Assembly (NCBI GenBank): GCA_023453025.1
Contig: JAEXUD010000061.1
Coordinates: 62,001 to 126,000 of the forward strand
Source of the DNA: Bacillota bacterium
Lineage (GTDB): Bacteria; Bacillota; Clostridia; Tissierellales; Sedimentibacteraceae
Length of the DNA: 64,000 bases
Direction: 5' to 3'
Shown one piece after another: positions 25,638 to 33,756 of the stretch. Numbering within the stretch: the first letter of the stretch is position 1; every line of letters begins with the position of its first letter. Both the position numbers and the translations under genes were made by a program. The notes under the pieces were generated by a model. It saw only the letters and a program-made list of their open reading frames with translations. It did no database searches and was not told the DNA's origin.

Positions 25638-27872
25638 ATGGCTGAATATAACGAAAAATATATAGAAGAATTAAACTATCTTGAAGAAATTATTGATTTA
25701 TTAAAATATAAATTAGATACAGAAACAGAAAAATTAGCTGAACAAAAGGTTGATTTAATAGCTTCAAGAAAAGAAATGTGGGAAAATACAACCCATTCTT
25801 CCACTGATTATGATAAGCTGTCAGATTTAAATCAATATTTAAGTGCTCTTCAATCCCAGACATTCAGCTACACTGAACTTGAAAAAAGGATTGCAAAATA
25901 TGAAAAAATGATTCAAAGCCCATACTTTTCAAGAATTGATTTTACAGAAGAAGGATATGACGACACTGAAAAAATATATATCGGACTTTTTAATTTGATG
26001 GATGAAAGCACTCATGATATAAAGGTGTATGATTGGCGTGCACCTATTTCAAGCTTATATTACAGCTCCGAGCTGGGGCCTGTAAAATACAAGGCTCCGT
26101 CAGGCATCATAAAGGGTAATGTATCCTTAAAAAGACAGTATAAAATTAATATGGGCAAATTAGAATATTTTTTTGACAGCAATGTTAATATAGTTGATGA
26201 AATGTTAATGGAGGCACTGTCTCAAAACATGACCTCAAAGATGAAGACAATTGTTGAAACAATACAAAAACAGCAGGACATGATTATAAGAGATTTAAAC
26301 AATGATCTGTTAGTTGTGCAGGGTGTTGCCGGAAGTGGAAAATCCTCAGTTGCCCTTCACAGAATTGCATTTTTATTATACCAAGGTCTGAATTTAAAAT
26401 TAAGTGCAAACAATGTTGTGGTTATTTCACCCAACACATTATTTTCCAAGTATATTTCTAATGTATTACCTGAACTGGGTGAGGACAATATCAGTGAATA
26501 TACTTTTGAAAATATATTTGTAAAGCTATTTGACAATAAGATGTCTGTAAAAACCAAAAGCGAAAATTTCGAAAATATAATTTGTGCTGAAAATGAAAAT
26601 AAGAGAAGCTTTTTAAGAGCTGCTGATGAATTTAAAGGTTCTAAAATATTTTTAACAATTCTAGACAGGTTTATTAAGTACTTTGAGCGGAAATTAATAT
26701 ATTTTGAGGATGTGTACTTTGATGGTGAAATTATTGAAACAAGGGAGCTTTTAAAAGCATTTATTTTAAGTAAGAAACTTGATATGCCTACTGCAAAGAA
26801 ATTAAAAATTATTGAAAACAGAATTATGGATAAAGTCCATGAAAAAAAGAATTCCAGGAGAGAAAAAATTGAAAAAGCAGTAAATAACTCAAAACAACAT
26901 GAGTTTGAAATTAAAGCTTTTACAAGAGTTCTTGCTGCAAGAGAAACCTCGTCGATTATAAACAAGCTGCATAGATTTACTGAATTCAGCTCTTATGATT
27001 TATATAAAAAACTATTCAGCGATAAAGAACTGTTTATAAAGCTTGCCAAAGGTTTAGCATTACCGGATAATATTGATGAAATAATAAGTTACACAAATAA
27101 ATCAATTAATGATCCGTACAACATACCTTATGCAGATGGTATAGCTATGATGTATTTAAAGGTAAAAGCAGAAGGAACAGATTCATTAAACAGCATTAAA
27201 CAGGTTATTGTAGATGAAGCACAGGATTATTATCCAATGCATTATTATCTGCTTAAAAACTTGTTTAAGGAAGCCAGATTCACCATTGTGGGAGATGTAA
27301 ACCAGGCTGTTGAAAAGATAAGTGACATAACTTTTTATGATGAAATAATTTCAATTTTTAACCTTCCAAGAAGCAATAAAATATTTCTCAATAAAAGCTA
27401 CAGAAGCTCTTATGAAATTAGCAAGTTCAGTGAAAGGCTGCTGGATAACGGCTTGACGACAGAGTACTTTAAGCGCAATGAAGAAAAGCCTGAGCTTATT
27501 CACATGAAGGATATTAATAAGCTTGAAGAAAAAATGCTTAAGGATATAGATAAATATAAATCACAGGGATATAATTCAATTGCAGTAATTTGCAAAAATA
27601 GAAATGAAGCAGCAAGTTTATATTTCAGGCTCAGAGGAAAGATCAATGTTAAGCTGGTTGATTATCTGGGCGAACAAAATATTACCGGAGTAATCATAGT
27701 TCCTGTTTATCTGGCAAAGGGGTTGGAATTTGATGCTGTAATGGTTTACGGCGCTGATGACAAAAATTATAACACTGTCTTTGATAAGAAGCTTTTATAC
27801 GTTGCATGCACAAGAGCACTGCACAGACTCTCACTTTATTATTCAGAAAAAGTCAGCAGATTCTTAAAATAG
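25638..27872 (+). CDS. helD: HelD-like UvrD/Rep-family helicase (RNA polymerase recycling factor type)
   Basis: 744-residue superfamily 1 ATPase. HelD proteins of Firmicutes bind RNA polymerase and release it from stalled complexes using ATP. Visible: N-terminal coiled-coil arm at about 1-90 (LEEIIDLLKYKLDTETEKLAEQ), Walker A GVAGSGKSS, Walker B IVDEAQD, motif GDVNQAV, and C-terminal motif VI region LLYVACTRALHRL. An inserted alpha-helical secondary arm lies at about 370-450. AGGGGAT precedes ATG 25638. Architecture fits HelD better than UvrD or PcrA, which lack the N-terminal arm. Confidence 0.88.
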   Translation: MAEYNEKYIEELNYLEEIIDLLKYKLDTETEKLAEQKVDLIASRKEMWENTTHSSTDYDKLSDLNQYLSALQSQTFSYTELEKRIAKYEKMIQSPYFSRIDFTEEGYDDTEKIYIGLFNLMDESTHDIKVYDWRAPISSLYYSSELGPVKYKAPSGIIKGNVSLKRQYKINMGKLEYFFDSNVNIVDEMLMEALSQNMTSKMKTIVETIQKQQDMIIRDLNNDLLVVQGVAGSGKSSVALHRIAFLLYQGLNLKLSANNVVVISPNTLFSKYISNVLPELGEDNISEYTFENIFVKLFDNKMSVKTKSENFENIICAENENKRSFLRAADEFKGSKIFLTILDRFIKYFERKLIYFEDVYFDGEIIETRELLKAFILSKKLDMPTAKKLKIIENRIMDKVHEKKNSRREKIEKAVNNSKQHEFEIKAFTRVLAARETSSIINKLHRFTEFSSYDLYKKLFSDKELFIKLAKGLALPDNIDEIISYTNKSINDPYNIPYADGIAMMYLKVKAEGTDSLNSIKQVIVDEAQDYYPMHYYLLKNLFKEARFTIVGDVNQAVEKISDITFYDEIISIFNLPRSNKIFLNKSYRSSYEISKFSERLLDNGLTTEYFKRNEEKPELIHMKDINKLEEKMLKDIDKYKSQGYNSIAVICKNRNEAASLYFRLRGKINVKLVDYLGEQNITGVIIVPVYLAKGLEFDAVMVYGADDKNYNTVFDKKLLYVACTRALHRLSLYYSEKVSRFLK

Positions 27873-27873
27873 T

Positions 27874-27902
27874 AAAAAACCATCGGATTTCGATGGTTTT
27901 TT
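27874..27902 (+). terminator. Terminator of helD
   Basis: AAAAAACCATCG (27874-27885), short loop, CGATGGTTTTTT (27891-27902): strong symmetrical intrinsic terminator, also facing the end of the tRNA operon on the other strand. Confidence 0.9.
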
Positions 27903-27927
27903 CATTTGAAAAAATTTGTTTTAAAGA

Positions 27928-27998
27928 AGCGGGTGATGGGAATCGAACCCACACAGCCGGCTTGGGAAGCCGGAACTCTGCCACTAAGCTACACCCGC
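27928..27998 (-). tRNA. tRNA-Gly (anticodon CCC)
   Basis: Minus strand folds with acceptor GCGGGTG/CACCCGC, discriminator T, D-arm GCTT-AGTGGCA-GAGT, anticodon arm CCGGC-TTCCCAA-GCCGG giving CCC, and T-arm with TTCGATT. CCA is not encoded. Confidence 0.94.
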
Positions 27999-28013
27999 AA
28001 TTTTTAAACTAAC

Positions 28014-28089
28014 TGGAGCTACTGAGGAGATTCGAACTCCTGACCTACTGGTTACGAGTCAGTTGCGCTACCTACTGCGCCACAGTAGC
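28014..28089 (-). tRNA. tRNA-Thr (anticodon CGT)
   Basis: Minus strand folds with acceptor GCTACTG/CAGTAGC, discriminator T, encoded CCA, anticodon loop CTCGTAA giving CGT (reads ACG), and T-arm TTCGAAT. The anticodon stem ACTGA/CCAGT has an A-C mismatch next to the loop (31-39). It precedes tRNA-Gly by 15 bases and is probably cotranscribed. Confidence 0.92.
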
Positions 28090-28215
28090 ATTTTTATTTT
28101 AATTAATCCACTAATAATAATTTAATACTTTTTGGACAAATTGTAAACTGTTTATTTTAAATTTTTAATATTTATTTAATTAATACTATTTAAGGTGATT
28201 TTTAAAAGCGGTTTA

Positions 28216-28249
28216 CACTATTCTGAGCTTTAGCGTGAAGAATCTCATC
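28216..28249. repeat. Dispersed TATTCTGAG...GAAGAATCTCAT repeat
   Basis: Imperfect inverted arms ATTCTGAGC and GAAGAATCTC in the otherwise featureless AT-rich gap 28090-28354. Related copies are at 38946 and 63251. Confidence 0.5.
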
Positions 28250-28354
28250 TTTTAAGGTGCCCCTCATAATTTATATTTCCATGGAAATATAGTAACAACG
28301 CTTATTGCAATACATATATTATTATATATAATTTTTATATTAAGGAGTGTATAT

Positions 28355-28633
28355 ATGGATAATAATAACATTAATATTCCTCAAATCTATGACAGCACCA
28401 AAGAATATAATATGTACAGCGAAGATATGAATGATGTGTTCAGCGCAAGATATAACAGATTTGATAATAGATTTGATAACAGATATGATTATGACTATAA
28501 CAGGATGTATGACAGAAGATATGACAGAGATTATGACAGAAGAATGAGGTATTATCAATATCCATATTGCGACAGATATGGAAGATGCGAAAATCCTATG
28601 TGGTGGTTATTCTGGCCGTTCTTCTTCCTATAA
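28355..28633 (+). CDS. Tyr/Arg/Asp-rich small protein with hydrophobic C-terminus
   Basis: 92-residue protein of no family I recognise. AAGGAG stands at correct distance before ATG 28355, so it is a real gene. Residues 30-70 are a low-complexity repeat of short units (FDNR, YDRR, YDRD), predicted disordered and strongly charged. A CDRYGRC motif (about residues 72-78) follows, then an aromatic hydrophobic end PMWWLFWPFFFL. The layout suggests a surface, coat or membrane-associated protein; that is speculation. It is monocistronic and lies between the tRNA operon and palindromes. Confidence 0.75.
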   Translation: MDNNNINIPQIYDSTKEYNMYSEDMNDVFSARYNRFDNRFDNRYDYDYNRMYDRRYDRDYDRRMRYYQYPYCDRYGRCENPMWWLFWPFFFL

Positions 28634-28723
28634 ACCTCTGATAAATATTTTAAAGAATTGACTATTTTTTGATAGATAATTGAATTATTCCAAAATAACG
28701 ATTGTTTATTAACACAGATAATT

Positions 28724-28855
28724 AAGGACGCTTACGCGTCCTTCAGATTGATGACAAAGTTATCAAGATGGCAGGTTGTTGAAAAAGTTCATCCTGCAAG
28801 GTAACACAGCAGGTGAGCTTTTTCAGCAGCCTGAGGGACGCGTAAGCGTCCCTCA
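28724..28855. repeat. Cluster of three palindromes, REP/MITE-like
   Basis: Hairpin 1: AAGGACGC-TTAC-GCGTCCTT (28724-28743). Hairpin 2: 23-base arms GGTTGTTGAAAAAGTTCATC... and ...TGAGCTTTTTCAGCAGCC (28774-28831) with a few G-U pairs. Hairpin 3: CTGAGGGACGC-GTAA-GCGTCCCTCAG (28831-28855). Hairpins 1 and 3 are inverted copies of one another around hairpin 2. It lies between the convergent small-protein gene and pyrE. Confidence 0.7.
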
Positions 28856-28866
28856 GATTAAACAGT

Positions 28867-29430
28867 CTAAAATTTTCTGCTGCCGGGCTTTATAGGATCG
28901 GATCCATTCTTACATAAAGGGCAGTTCTCTGAATCAAAGGTTTCAAATTCCAATTCTACTGCACTATAAATCGGAAGGTGTATCTCACTTGATTTTCTGT
29001 CAACTATACACCCTATGCCTATTACCTCTCCACCAATATTTTCCAGAACGTTAGCTGTTTCAACAGATGATTTGCCTGTTGTTACAACGTCTTCCATAAT
29101 TAATATTTTTTCGCCTGGTTTGATTTCAAAACCACGGCGAAGAGTCATTACATTATTTTCTCTTTCTGTAAAAATCGCTCTTACGCCCAACTGTCTGCCT
29201 AGCTCATAAGCTGCAGTTATTCCCCCCATGGCAGGACCAACCACCACATCTATACCCAGGTCTTTTACTTTATCTGCAACAATTGAGATTATCTTTTCTG
29301 TCTTATCTGGATACTGCATCAGCTTTGCACATTGACAATATCTATTGCTGTGCTTTCCTGATGACAGTAAAAAATGTCCTTCCAGCAATGCTTCGCATTC
29401 CTTTAATATATCTACTACGTTTATACTCAT
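28867..29430 (-). CDS. pyrE: Orotate phosphoribosyltransferase
   Basis: Joins orotate to PRPP to give OMP. The 187-residue protein has the PRPP-binding loop LIMEDVVTTGKSSVE (about 103-117) and the family-like region VVGPAMGGITAAYELGRQ. The C-terminus holds CPLCKNGSDPIKPGSRKF, with a CxxC seen in the clostridial long-type PyrE. It is the last gene of the pyrBIKDE operon, 50 bases after pyrD. pyrF and carAB are not in this window. Confidence 0.95.
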   Translation of the reverse strand: MSINVVDILKECEALLEGHFLLSSGKHSNRYCQCAKLMQYPDKTEKIISIVADKVKDLGIDVVVGPAMGGITAAYELGRQLGVRAIFTERENNVMTLRRGFEIKPGEKILIMEDVVTTGKSSVETANVLENIGGEVIGIGCIVDRKSSEIHLPIYSAVELEFETFDSENCPLCKNGSDPIKPGSRKF

Positions 29431-29480
29431 ATATCCTCCATTTGTATTTACTTACTGATAATTTATTTTATAATTTGTGT

Positions 29481-30383
29481 CTAAACTATTCCTCTGATTT
29501 CATCTAATGTCTTAATTCCCTCTATATCCATATATGCAGATAAATCATCAATGATATCAACTGCTATATCCGGTTTAATAAAGTTAGCTGTACCTATTTG
29601 CACGAGCGTTGCCCCTGCCATAATAAATTCTATAACATCAACCGCATTCATTATTCCTCCTAATCCACAGACAGGGATTTTTACGGATTTAGCTGCTTCA
29701 TGTACCATTCTGAGTGCTATGGGTTTAACACATGGACCTGATAACCCTGCGTAAACATTATCAAATACTGCTTTTCTTTTCTTTATATCAATTGCCATTG
29801 ACTGTATAGTATTTATAAGCGATAAGCCGTCTGCACCTGCTTCTTCACAAGCTATCGCCATATCAGATATACTTTGTGCATTAGGAGATAGTTTTACCAT
29901 TAACGGTTTCTTGCATATTCTTTTTACTTTTGAAACAATATCATAGGCTACAGATGCTTTTACTCCGAAAGCCATACCACCGGTCTTAACGTTAGGGCAT
30001 GAAATATTAAGTTCTATTAAATCAACATCTGAATCGTTTAATTTATATATTCCCTCAAAATAATCTTCCTCACAATGACCACCCAGGTTTGCTATAATAA
30101 CTGTATTATAGCTTTTCATTCTTGGAAGCTCCTGACTTATAAAATTGTCAACCCCGGGATTTTGCAGACCTATGCTGTTAATCAATCCCATTGACGTTTC
30201 CCACAGCCTGATACCTGTGTTTCCGTTTCTTTGATTTAGAGTCAAGCCTTTGCTGCAAATTCCTCCAAGCACTGATAGATCATATATTTTGGAAAACTCT
30301 TCCCCAAAACCAAATGTGCCCGATGCTGTTAAAATTGGATTTTTAAAATTGATTCCCATTGCTTTAGTTCTTAAATCTGCCAT
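29481..30383 (-). CDS. pyrD: Dihydroorotate dehydrogenase B, catalytic subunit
   Basis: Oxidises dihydroorotate to orotate with FMN; class 1B enzymes pass electrons through PyrK to NAD+. The 300-residue protein has the N-terminal GINFKNPILTASGTFGFGEE, the active-site loop IELNISCPNVKTGGM whose Cys is the class 1B catalytic base, and the FMN-binding end GLGGIMNAVDVIEFIMAGA. Its start is 9 bases after the pyrK stop, consistent with a PyrD-PyrK heterotetramer. Confidence 0.96.
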   Translation of the reverse strand: MADLRTKAMGINFKNPILTASGTFGFGEEFSKIYDLSVLGGICSKGLTLNQRNGNTGIRLWETSMGLINSIGLQNPGVDNFISQELPRMKSYNTVIIANLGGHCEEDYFEGIYKLNDSDVDLIELNISCPNVKTGGMAFGVKASVAYDIVSKVKRICKKPLMVKLSPNAQSISDMAIACEEAGADGLSLINTIQSMAIDIKKRKAVFDNVYAGLSGPCVKPIALRMVHEAAKSVKIPVCGLGGIMNAVDVIEFIMAGATLVQIGTANFIKPDIAVDIIDDLSAYMDIEGIKTLDEIRGIV

Positions 30384-30392
30384 ATATCCCCC

Positions 30393-31115
30393 TTAAGCTA
30401 ATTCTTCACCGGAAAATACGGGTCCGTCTTTGCATGCTCTTTTATTTCCATCTTTAGTTGTTACGGTGCACCCCAGACATACTCCCATGCCGCATGCCAT
30501 CCTTCTCTCTAAGGAAACAAAGCATTTCACGTTTTGTACTTTACAGCTGTTTATAATTTTATTCATCATTATTTCCGGACCACACGTTACAACAACATCA
30601 TACTTACTATAATCAATATAATCGGTTACAAATCCTGTTTCACCTGTGCTGCCATCTTCAGTGACTACAGTTGTTTTGGCTGCATACTTTATAAAGTCTT
30701 CCGTACAATAAACATAATCCTTAAATCCTAAATATACATCAGCTTTATTGTTCAATTTTTTTGTTAAATATAGCAAAGGAGCAATTCCTATGCCTCCTCC
30801 TATTATGGCTATCCTTCCATGCAGCTTTGTTTTATCAAAACCATTGCCCAAAGGACCGAATAGCTGAATTTCTTCTTCAGCCTTCATTGTGCTTATTTTT
30901 GTGGTACCTGCACCTTCAATCCTATACATAAATGTAACCGTATTATCATTTACATCATTTACACTTATCGGGCGTGGAAGCAAGAAAGAATTGTCCAATG
31001 TTTTTAACATAAAAAATTGTCCCGGCTTGATTTCGCCGATAAACTCAACTGTTAATTTATAAATCCTATTTATAATTAAGTTATTTTCTATAATTTTACT
31101 TTTAATAACCTTCAT
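30393..31115 (-). CDS. pyrK: Dihydroorotate dehydrogenase B, electron transfer subunit
   Basis: Carries electrons from PyrD to NAD+ using FAD and a [2Fe-2S] cluster. 240 residues from ATG 31115, which has GGAGG; the longer frame from 31154 begins inside an intercistronic hairpin and is rejected. Visible: FAD-binding barrel with LPRPISVND, NAD-binding GGGIGIAPLLYL, and the cluster motif CGMGVCLGCTV with a final Cys in RACKDGPVF. It lies between pyrI and pyrD. Confidence 0.95.
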   Translation of the reverse strand: MKVIKSKIIENNLIINRIYKLTVEFIGEIKPGQFFMLKTLDNSFLLPRPISVNDVNDNTVTFMYRIEGAGTTKISTMKAEEEIQLFGPLGNGFDKTKLHGRIAIIGGGIGIAPLLYLTKKLNNKADVYLGFKDYVYCTEDFIKYAAKTTVVTEDGSTGETGFVTDYIDYSKYDVVVTCGPEIMMNKIINSCKVQNVKCFVSLERRMACGMGVCLGCTVTTKDGNKRACKDGPVFSGEELA

Positions 31116-31135
31116 TTTTCCTCCACAGTACATAA

Positions 31136-31161
31136 ATAGCTGATGAAATTTCATCAGCTAT
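31136..31161 (-). promoter_or_regulatory. pyrI-pyrK intercistronic hairpin
   Basis: Perfect palindrome with 13-base arms ATAGCTGATGAAA/TTTCATCAGCTAT between the pyrI stop and the pyrK ribosome site; no U-run follows, so RNA stabilisation or processing is more likely than termination. Confidence 0.65.
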
Positions 31162-31165
31162 GGAT

Positions 31166-31591
31166 TTAATTTTGTTCATATCCTGTGTCACAGTATACAC
31201 AGCGATATATTTTCTTTGTTCTGTCAGTTAGCTTGAATTTATGAACTATTTCCTGTTCAACCGATGTAATGCATCTTGGGTTTTTACATTTTGCAATATT
31301 TTCTATTTCTTCCGGTAATTCTAAATTTATTTTCCTTATAATTTCTCCTTCATCTATTACATTGATAGTTATGTTGGGGTCAATAAATCCAAGTACTTTC
31401 AAATCCATGTTAATATTATTCTCTACCTTTATTATGTCCTTTTTACCCATTTTATTACTTTTTGCGTTTTTGATGATTGCAACACTGCAATCCATTTTAT
31501 CAAGATTTAAATACTTATATATTTCCATTGCCTTGCCTGCTTGAATATGGTCAATTACCAATCCTTTTTCAACACTGTCTATTTTAAGCAT
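31166..31591 (-). CDS. pyrI: Aspartate carbamoyltransferase regulatory subunit
   Basis: Allosteric subunit that binds nucleotides and holds the PyrB trimers together. The 141-residue protein has the N-terminal nucleotide-binding domain (LVIDHIQAGKAMEIYKYL) and the C-terminal zinc domain with CKNPRC and CVYC. Its ATG shares a base with the pyrB stop (TAATG). The presence of PyrI means that ATCase is feedback-regulated as in enteric bacteria, in addition to PyrR control of the operon. Confidence 0.96.
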   Translation of the reverse strand: MLKIDSVEKGLVIDHIQAGKAMEIYKYLNLDKMDCSVAIIKNAKSNKMGKKDIIKVENNINMDLKVLGFIDPNITINVIDEGEIIRKINLELPEEIENIAKCKNPRCITSVEQEIVHKFKLTDRTKKIYRCVYCDTGYEQN

Positions 31592-32517
31592 TATTTATTC
31601 ACCCCCAACAATTTCATAATCAGAGCCATTCTTACATACATACCATACTTGGTCTGTTTAAAGTAACCTGCCCTAGGGTCATGGTCCACCTCTACGGATA
31701 TTTCATTGACTCTTGGAAGAGGATGAAGTATTATCATGTCTTTTTTGGCACTTTCAAGCTTTTCCATATTGACAATATAACTGTCTTTTAGTCTTATATA
31801 GTCTGCCTCATTGAAAAATCTTTCTTTTTGAACTCTAGTCATATACAGTACATCAATTTCTTCAATTATGTTCTCAAGTCTTTCAACCTCTGTGAATTCA
31901 ATACCGTTTTTAATTAATATTTCTTCTCTTATATAGTCAGGAATTCTTAATTCTTCAGGGGATATCAAAATAAATTTTATGTTTTCATACCTGGATAAGG
32001 CTTTAATGAGAGAGTGAACTGTTCTTCCGAATTTCAAATCACCGCACAATCCTATTGTAAAATTATTTAATCTGCCCTTTAATGACTTTATGGTGAGTAA
32101 GTCTGTCAAGGTTTGTGTTGGGTGTTGATGACCGCCGTCACCTGCATTTATAACAGGTATATCTGCGCTCATTGCAGCAACCATCGGAGCCCCTTCTTTT
32201 GGATGTCTCATTGCAGCTATATCTGCATAGCAAGCAATAGTCCTGATTGTATCAGCCACACTTTCTCCCTTTGCGGCTGAGCTTGACTCCGCTGAAGAAA
32301 ATCCTATTACACTGCCTCCAAGCCTTAACATTGCTGATTCAAAGCTAAGTCTTGTCCTTGTGCTTGGCTCATAAAACATTGTGGCAAGAACCCTTCCCTT
32401 ACACACATCCGCATAATCCAACGGATTTTTTGTTATATCATCAGCTAAATTCAATATTTCGTCTAATTCTTCTAATGATAAATCCAATGGTTCAATTAAA
32501 CTTCTTCCTTTTAACAT
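31591..32517 (-). CDS. pyrB: Aspartate carbamoyltransferase catalytic subunit
   Basis: First committed step of pyrimidine synthesis: carbamoyl phosphate plus aspartate. The 308-residue protein shows STRTR (52-56) for carbamoyl phosphate, GDGGHQHPTQTLTDLL, and HPLPRVNEIS near the C-terminus, which form the active site. AAGGAGG precedes ATG 32517, directly after a PyrR-type loop. First gene of the pyrBIKDE operon. Confidence 0.97.
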   Translation of the reverse strand: MLKGRSLIEPLDLSLEELDEILNLADDITKNPLDYADVCKGRVLATMFYEPSTRTRLSFESAMLRLGGSVIGFSSAESSSAAKGESVADTIRTIACYADIAAMRHPKEGAPMVAAMSADIPVINAGDGGHQHPTQTLTDLLTIKSLKGRLNNFTIGLCGDLKFGRTVHSLIKALSRYENIKFILISPEELRIPDYIREEILIKNGIEFTEVERLENIIEEIDVLYMTRVQKERFFNEADYIRLKDSYIVNMEKLESAKKDMIILHPLPRVNEISVEVDHDPRAGYFKQTKYGMYVRMALIMKLLGVNK

Positions 32518-32531
32518 AAATCCTCCTTCTC

Positions 32532-32545
32532 AGCCTCACGGGACT
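32532..32545 (-). promoter_or_regulatory. PyrR-binding loop next to the pyrB ribosome-binding site
   Basis: Minus strand AGTCCCGTGAGGCT matches the PyrR motif ARUCCNGNGAGGYU at every position; the hexaloop is CCGTGA. It ends about 4 bases before AAGGAGG of pyrB, a position suited to blocking translation rather than transcription. Confidence 0.75.
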
Positions 32546-32612
32546 AATTTAAAGTATAACCATCTCTTAATTTAAGATTCGTATCCATCTCCAGTAGAGA
32601 TATTCATACAAG

Positions 32613-32722
32613 CAGGCTACATTACCAATTTGTCTGCTCCTTCGTCGCACAAACTGGATTGCGCTGCATCTGACCTACCGCCGTTTTTTCTTACCTGACG
32701 GTCGAAAAAGCGGGATTAGGTC
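32613..32722 (-). repeat. Structured repeat in pyrB leader (copy B)
   Basis: Contains ACAAACTGG... read on minus as CCAGTTTGT with ACAAATTGG (32649-32657, 32625-32633) around GCGACGAAGGAGCAG, followed by TAATGTAGCCTG, as in copy A at 4714. It also has an extra imperfect inverted repeat with arms starting GACCTA (about 32671-32722). Confidence 0.6.
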
Positions 32723-32724
32723 AT

Positions 32725-32813
32725 AAAAAATCTTCCAAGCACAGCAAGGAAGACTATAATAAACTTATTATATAATTATTATCCTTCCCAGCATCTCTGT
32801 GCCAGATTAAAGG
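32725..32813 (-). promoter_or_regulatory. PyrR-dependent attenuator of the pyr operon
   Basis: Minus strand, 5' to 3': PyrR loop with stem GCA-CAGAGA-TGC inside CCTTT...AAGG (32813-32783); antiterminator GGAAGGATAATAA pairing with TTATTATAGTCTTCC (32789-32748); terminator TCTTCC...GGAAGA followed by T6 (32753-32725). The antiterminator and terminator share TCTTCC, and the first loop competes with the antiterminator, the classical anti-antiterminator logic. Confidence 0.85.
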
Positions 32814-32870
32814 TTATTTACTTTTAACATACTAATCTTATAATAATTAACTTAACATGTCAATATATTT

Positions 32871-33080
32871 TTAAATATTATCTTTGTCGGATTCGGCTTG
32901 ACTTACAATCTTTGTTATTCTTCGTTCTACTTCTTTGCGCGGCAGCCATACCTGTCTTTGACATGTTGTGCACTTTATTCTGAAATCAGCACCTACTCTG
33001 AGTATTTCCCAGTCATAACCACCACATGGGTGCTTCTTTTTCAATTTAACTACATCCCCGACATTTAATTGCATTGGCAT
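32871..33080 (-). CDS. DUF951 family protein
   Basis: 69-residue basic protein of the DUF951 family, widespread in Firmicutes near the origin. It begins with a beta-type N-terminus VGDVVKLKKKHPCGGYDWE and has CTTCQRQVWLPRKEVERR, where HPC and CxxC could bind a metal ion; nucleic-acid binding has been supposed for this family, but function is unknown. Last gene of the cvpA/yedF operon, 49 bases after yedF. Confidence 0.9.
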   Translation of the reverse strand: MPMQLNVGDVVKLKKKHPCGGYDWEILRVGADFRIKCTTCQRQVWLPRKEVERRITKIVSQAESDKDNI

Positions 33081-33129
33081 ATAAGTAACTCCTCAATATT
33101 TATTTCGATTTTGTACATCTTATCCTTCT

Positions 33130-33744
33130 TTATATCATTACAGCATTATCAGATTCAGCTATAATTTCTACAATATCATACATATTAGAAACTTTACCAA
33201 CCTCTAATTTGTCCTTGATTTCAAAGAAATTCAGACATGTTCCACATGAAACAATTTTAACTCCGGCTGCCTCCAGCTTTTTTAAATCATCTAATGATTC
33301 GGATCCGGAGACAGTAAGATTAACCCCTGAGTTTAAAAAAATTAAAAAACTGGGATATGGTTTAGTTTCTGTTAATGTATATAAAAAGCCTTTCATTAAA
33401 ATTCTGCCTAAATCATCGGAGCCTTTTCCTAATTTGTCAGAGCCTATTACAAAACCTTTTTTTTCTTGTTTAATTTTACTTAAGCTATCATCTGCTGCCT
33501 CTTCGGTTGCAATATCGCATGCTGTTAATTCAACATTTTCCTTATCAAGATAAATATATATTCCGTCGCTTTTTTCTTCAGCTATTGATTTGTATTGCAG
33601 TTTGCTTCCAAATTTTAAAACATTTTCTTTTGCAGTTTCATTATCAACTACAACTGTTATTTTATTCTGTCCTGCGTCCACTTCATTTTTAGTCATAATC
33701 ACAGGCTGTGGGCATGCCTTTCCTCTTGCATCAACTATTTTCAT
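33130..33744 (-). CDS. yedF: Selenium-metabolism-associated YedF protein (TusA plus DsrE-like domains)
   Basis: 204-residue two-domain protein. Residues 1-70 are a TusA/SirA domain with the CPQP motif (Cys11), the sulfur or selenium carrier site. Residues about 95-200 are a DsrE-like domain with CGTCLNFF (CxxC). YedF of this architecture co-occurs with selenium-using genomes and is thought to help selenium handling; direct evidence is limited. It is 12 bases after cvpA, and a cysteine desulfurase lies 2 kb upstream. Confidence 0.88.
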   Translation of the reverse strand: MKIVDARGKACPQPVIMTKNEVDAGQNKITVVVDNETAKENVLKFGSKLQYKSIAEEKSDGIYIYLDKENVELTACDIATEEAADDSLSKIKQEKKGFVIGSDKLGKGSDDLGRILMKGFLYTLTETKPYPSFLIFLNSGVNLTVSGSESLDDLKKLEAAGVKIVSCGTCLNFFEIKDKLEVGKVSNMYDIVEIIAESDNAVMI

Positions 33745-33756
33745 ATCTCTTCCTCC

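Noticed and set aside
30145..30165. CCCGGGATTT as possible Noc binding site in pyrD
   Set aside because: Only about half of the palindrome ATTTCCCGGGAAAT is matched, not better than chance.
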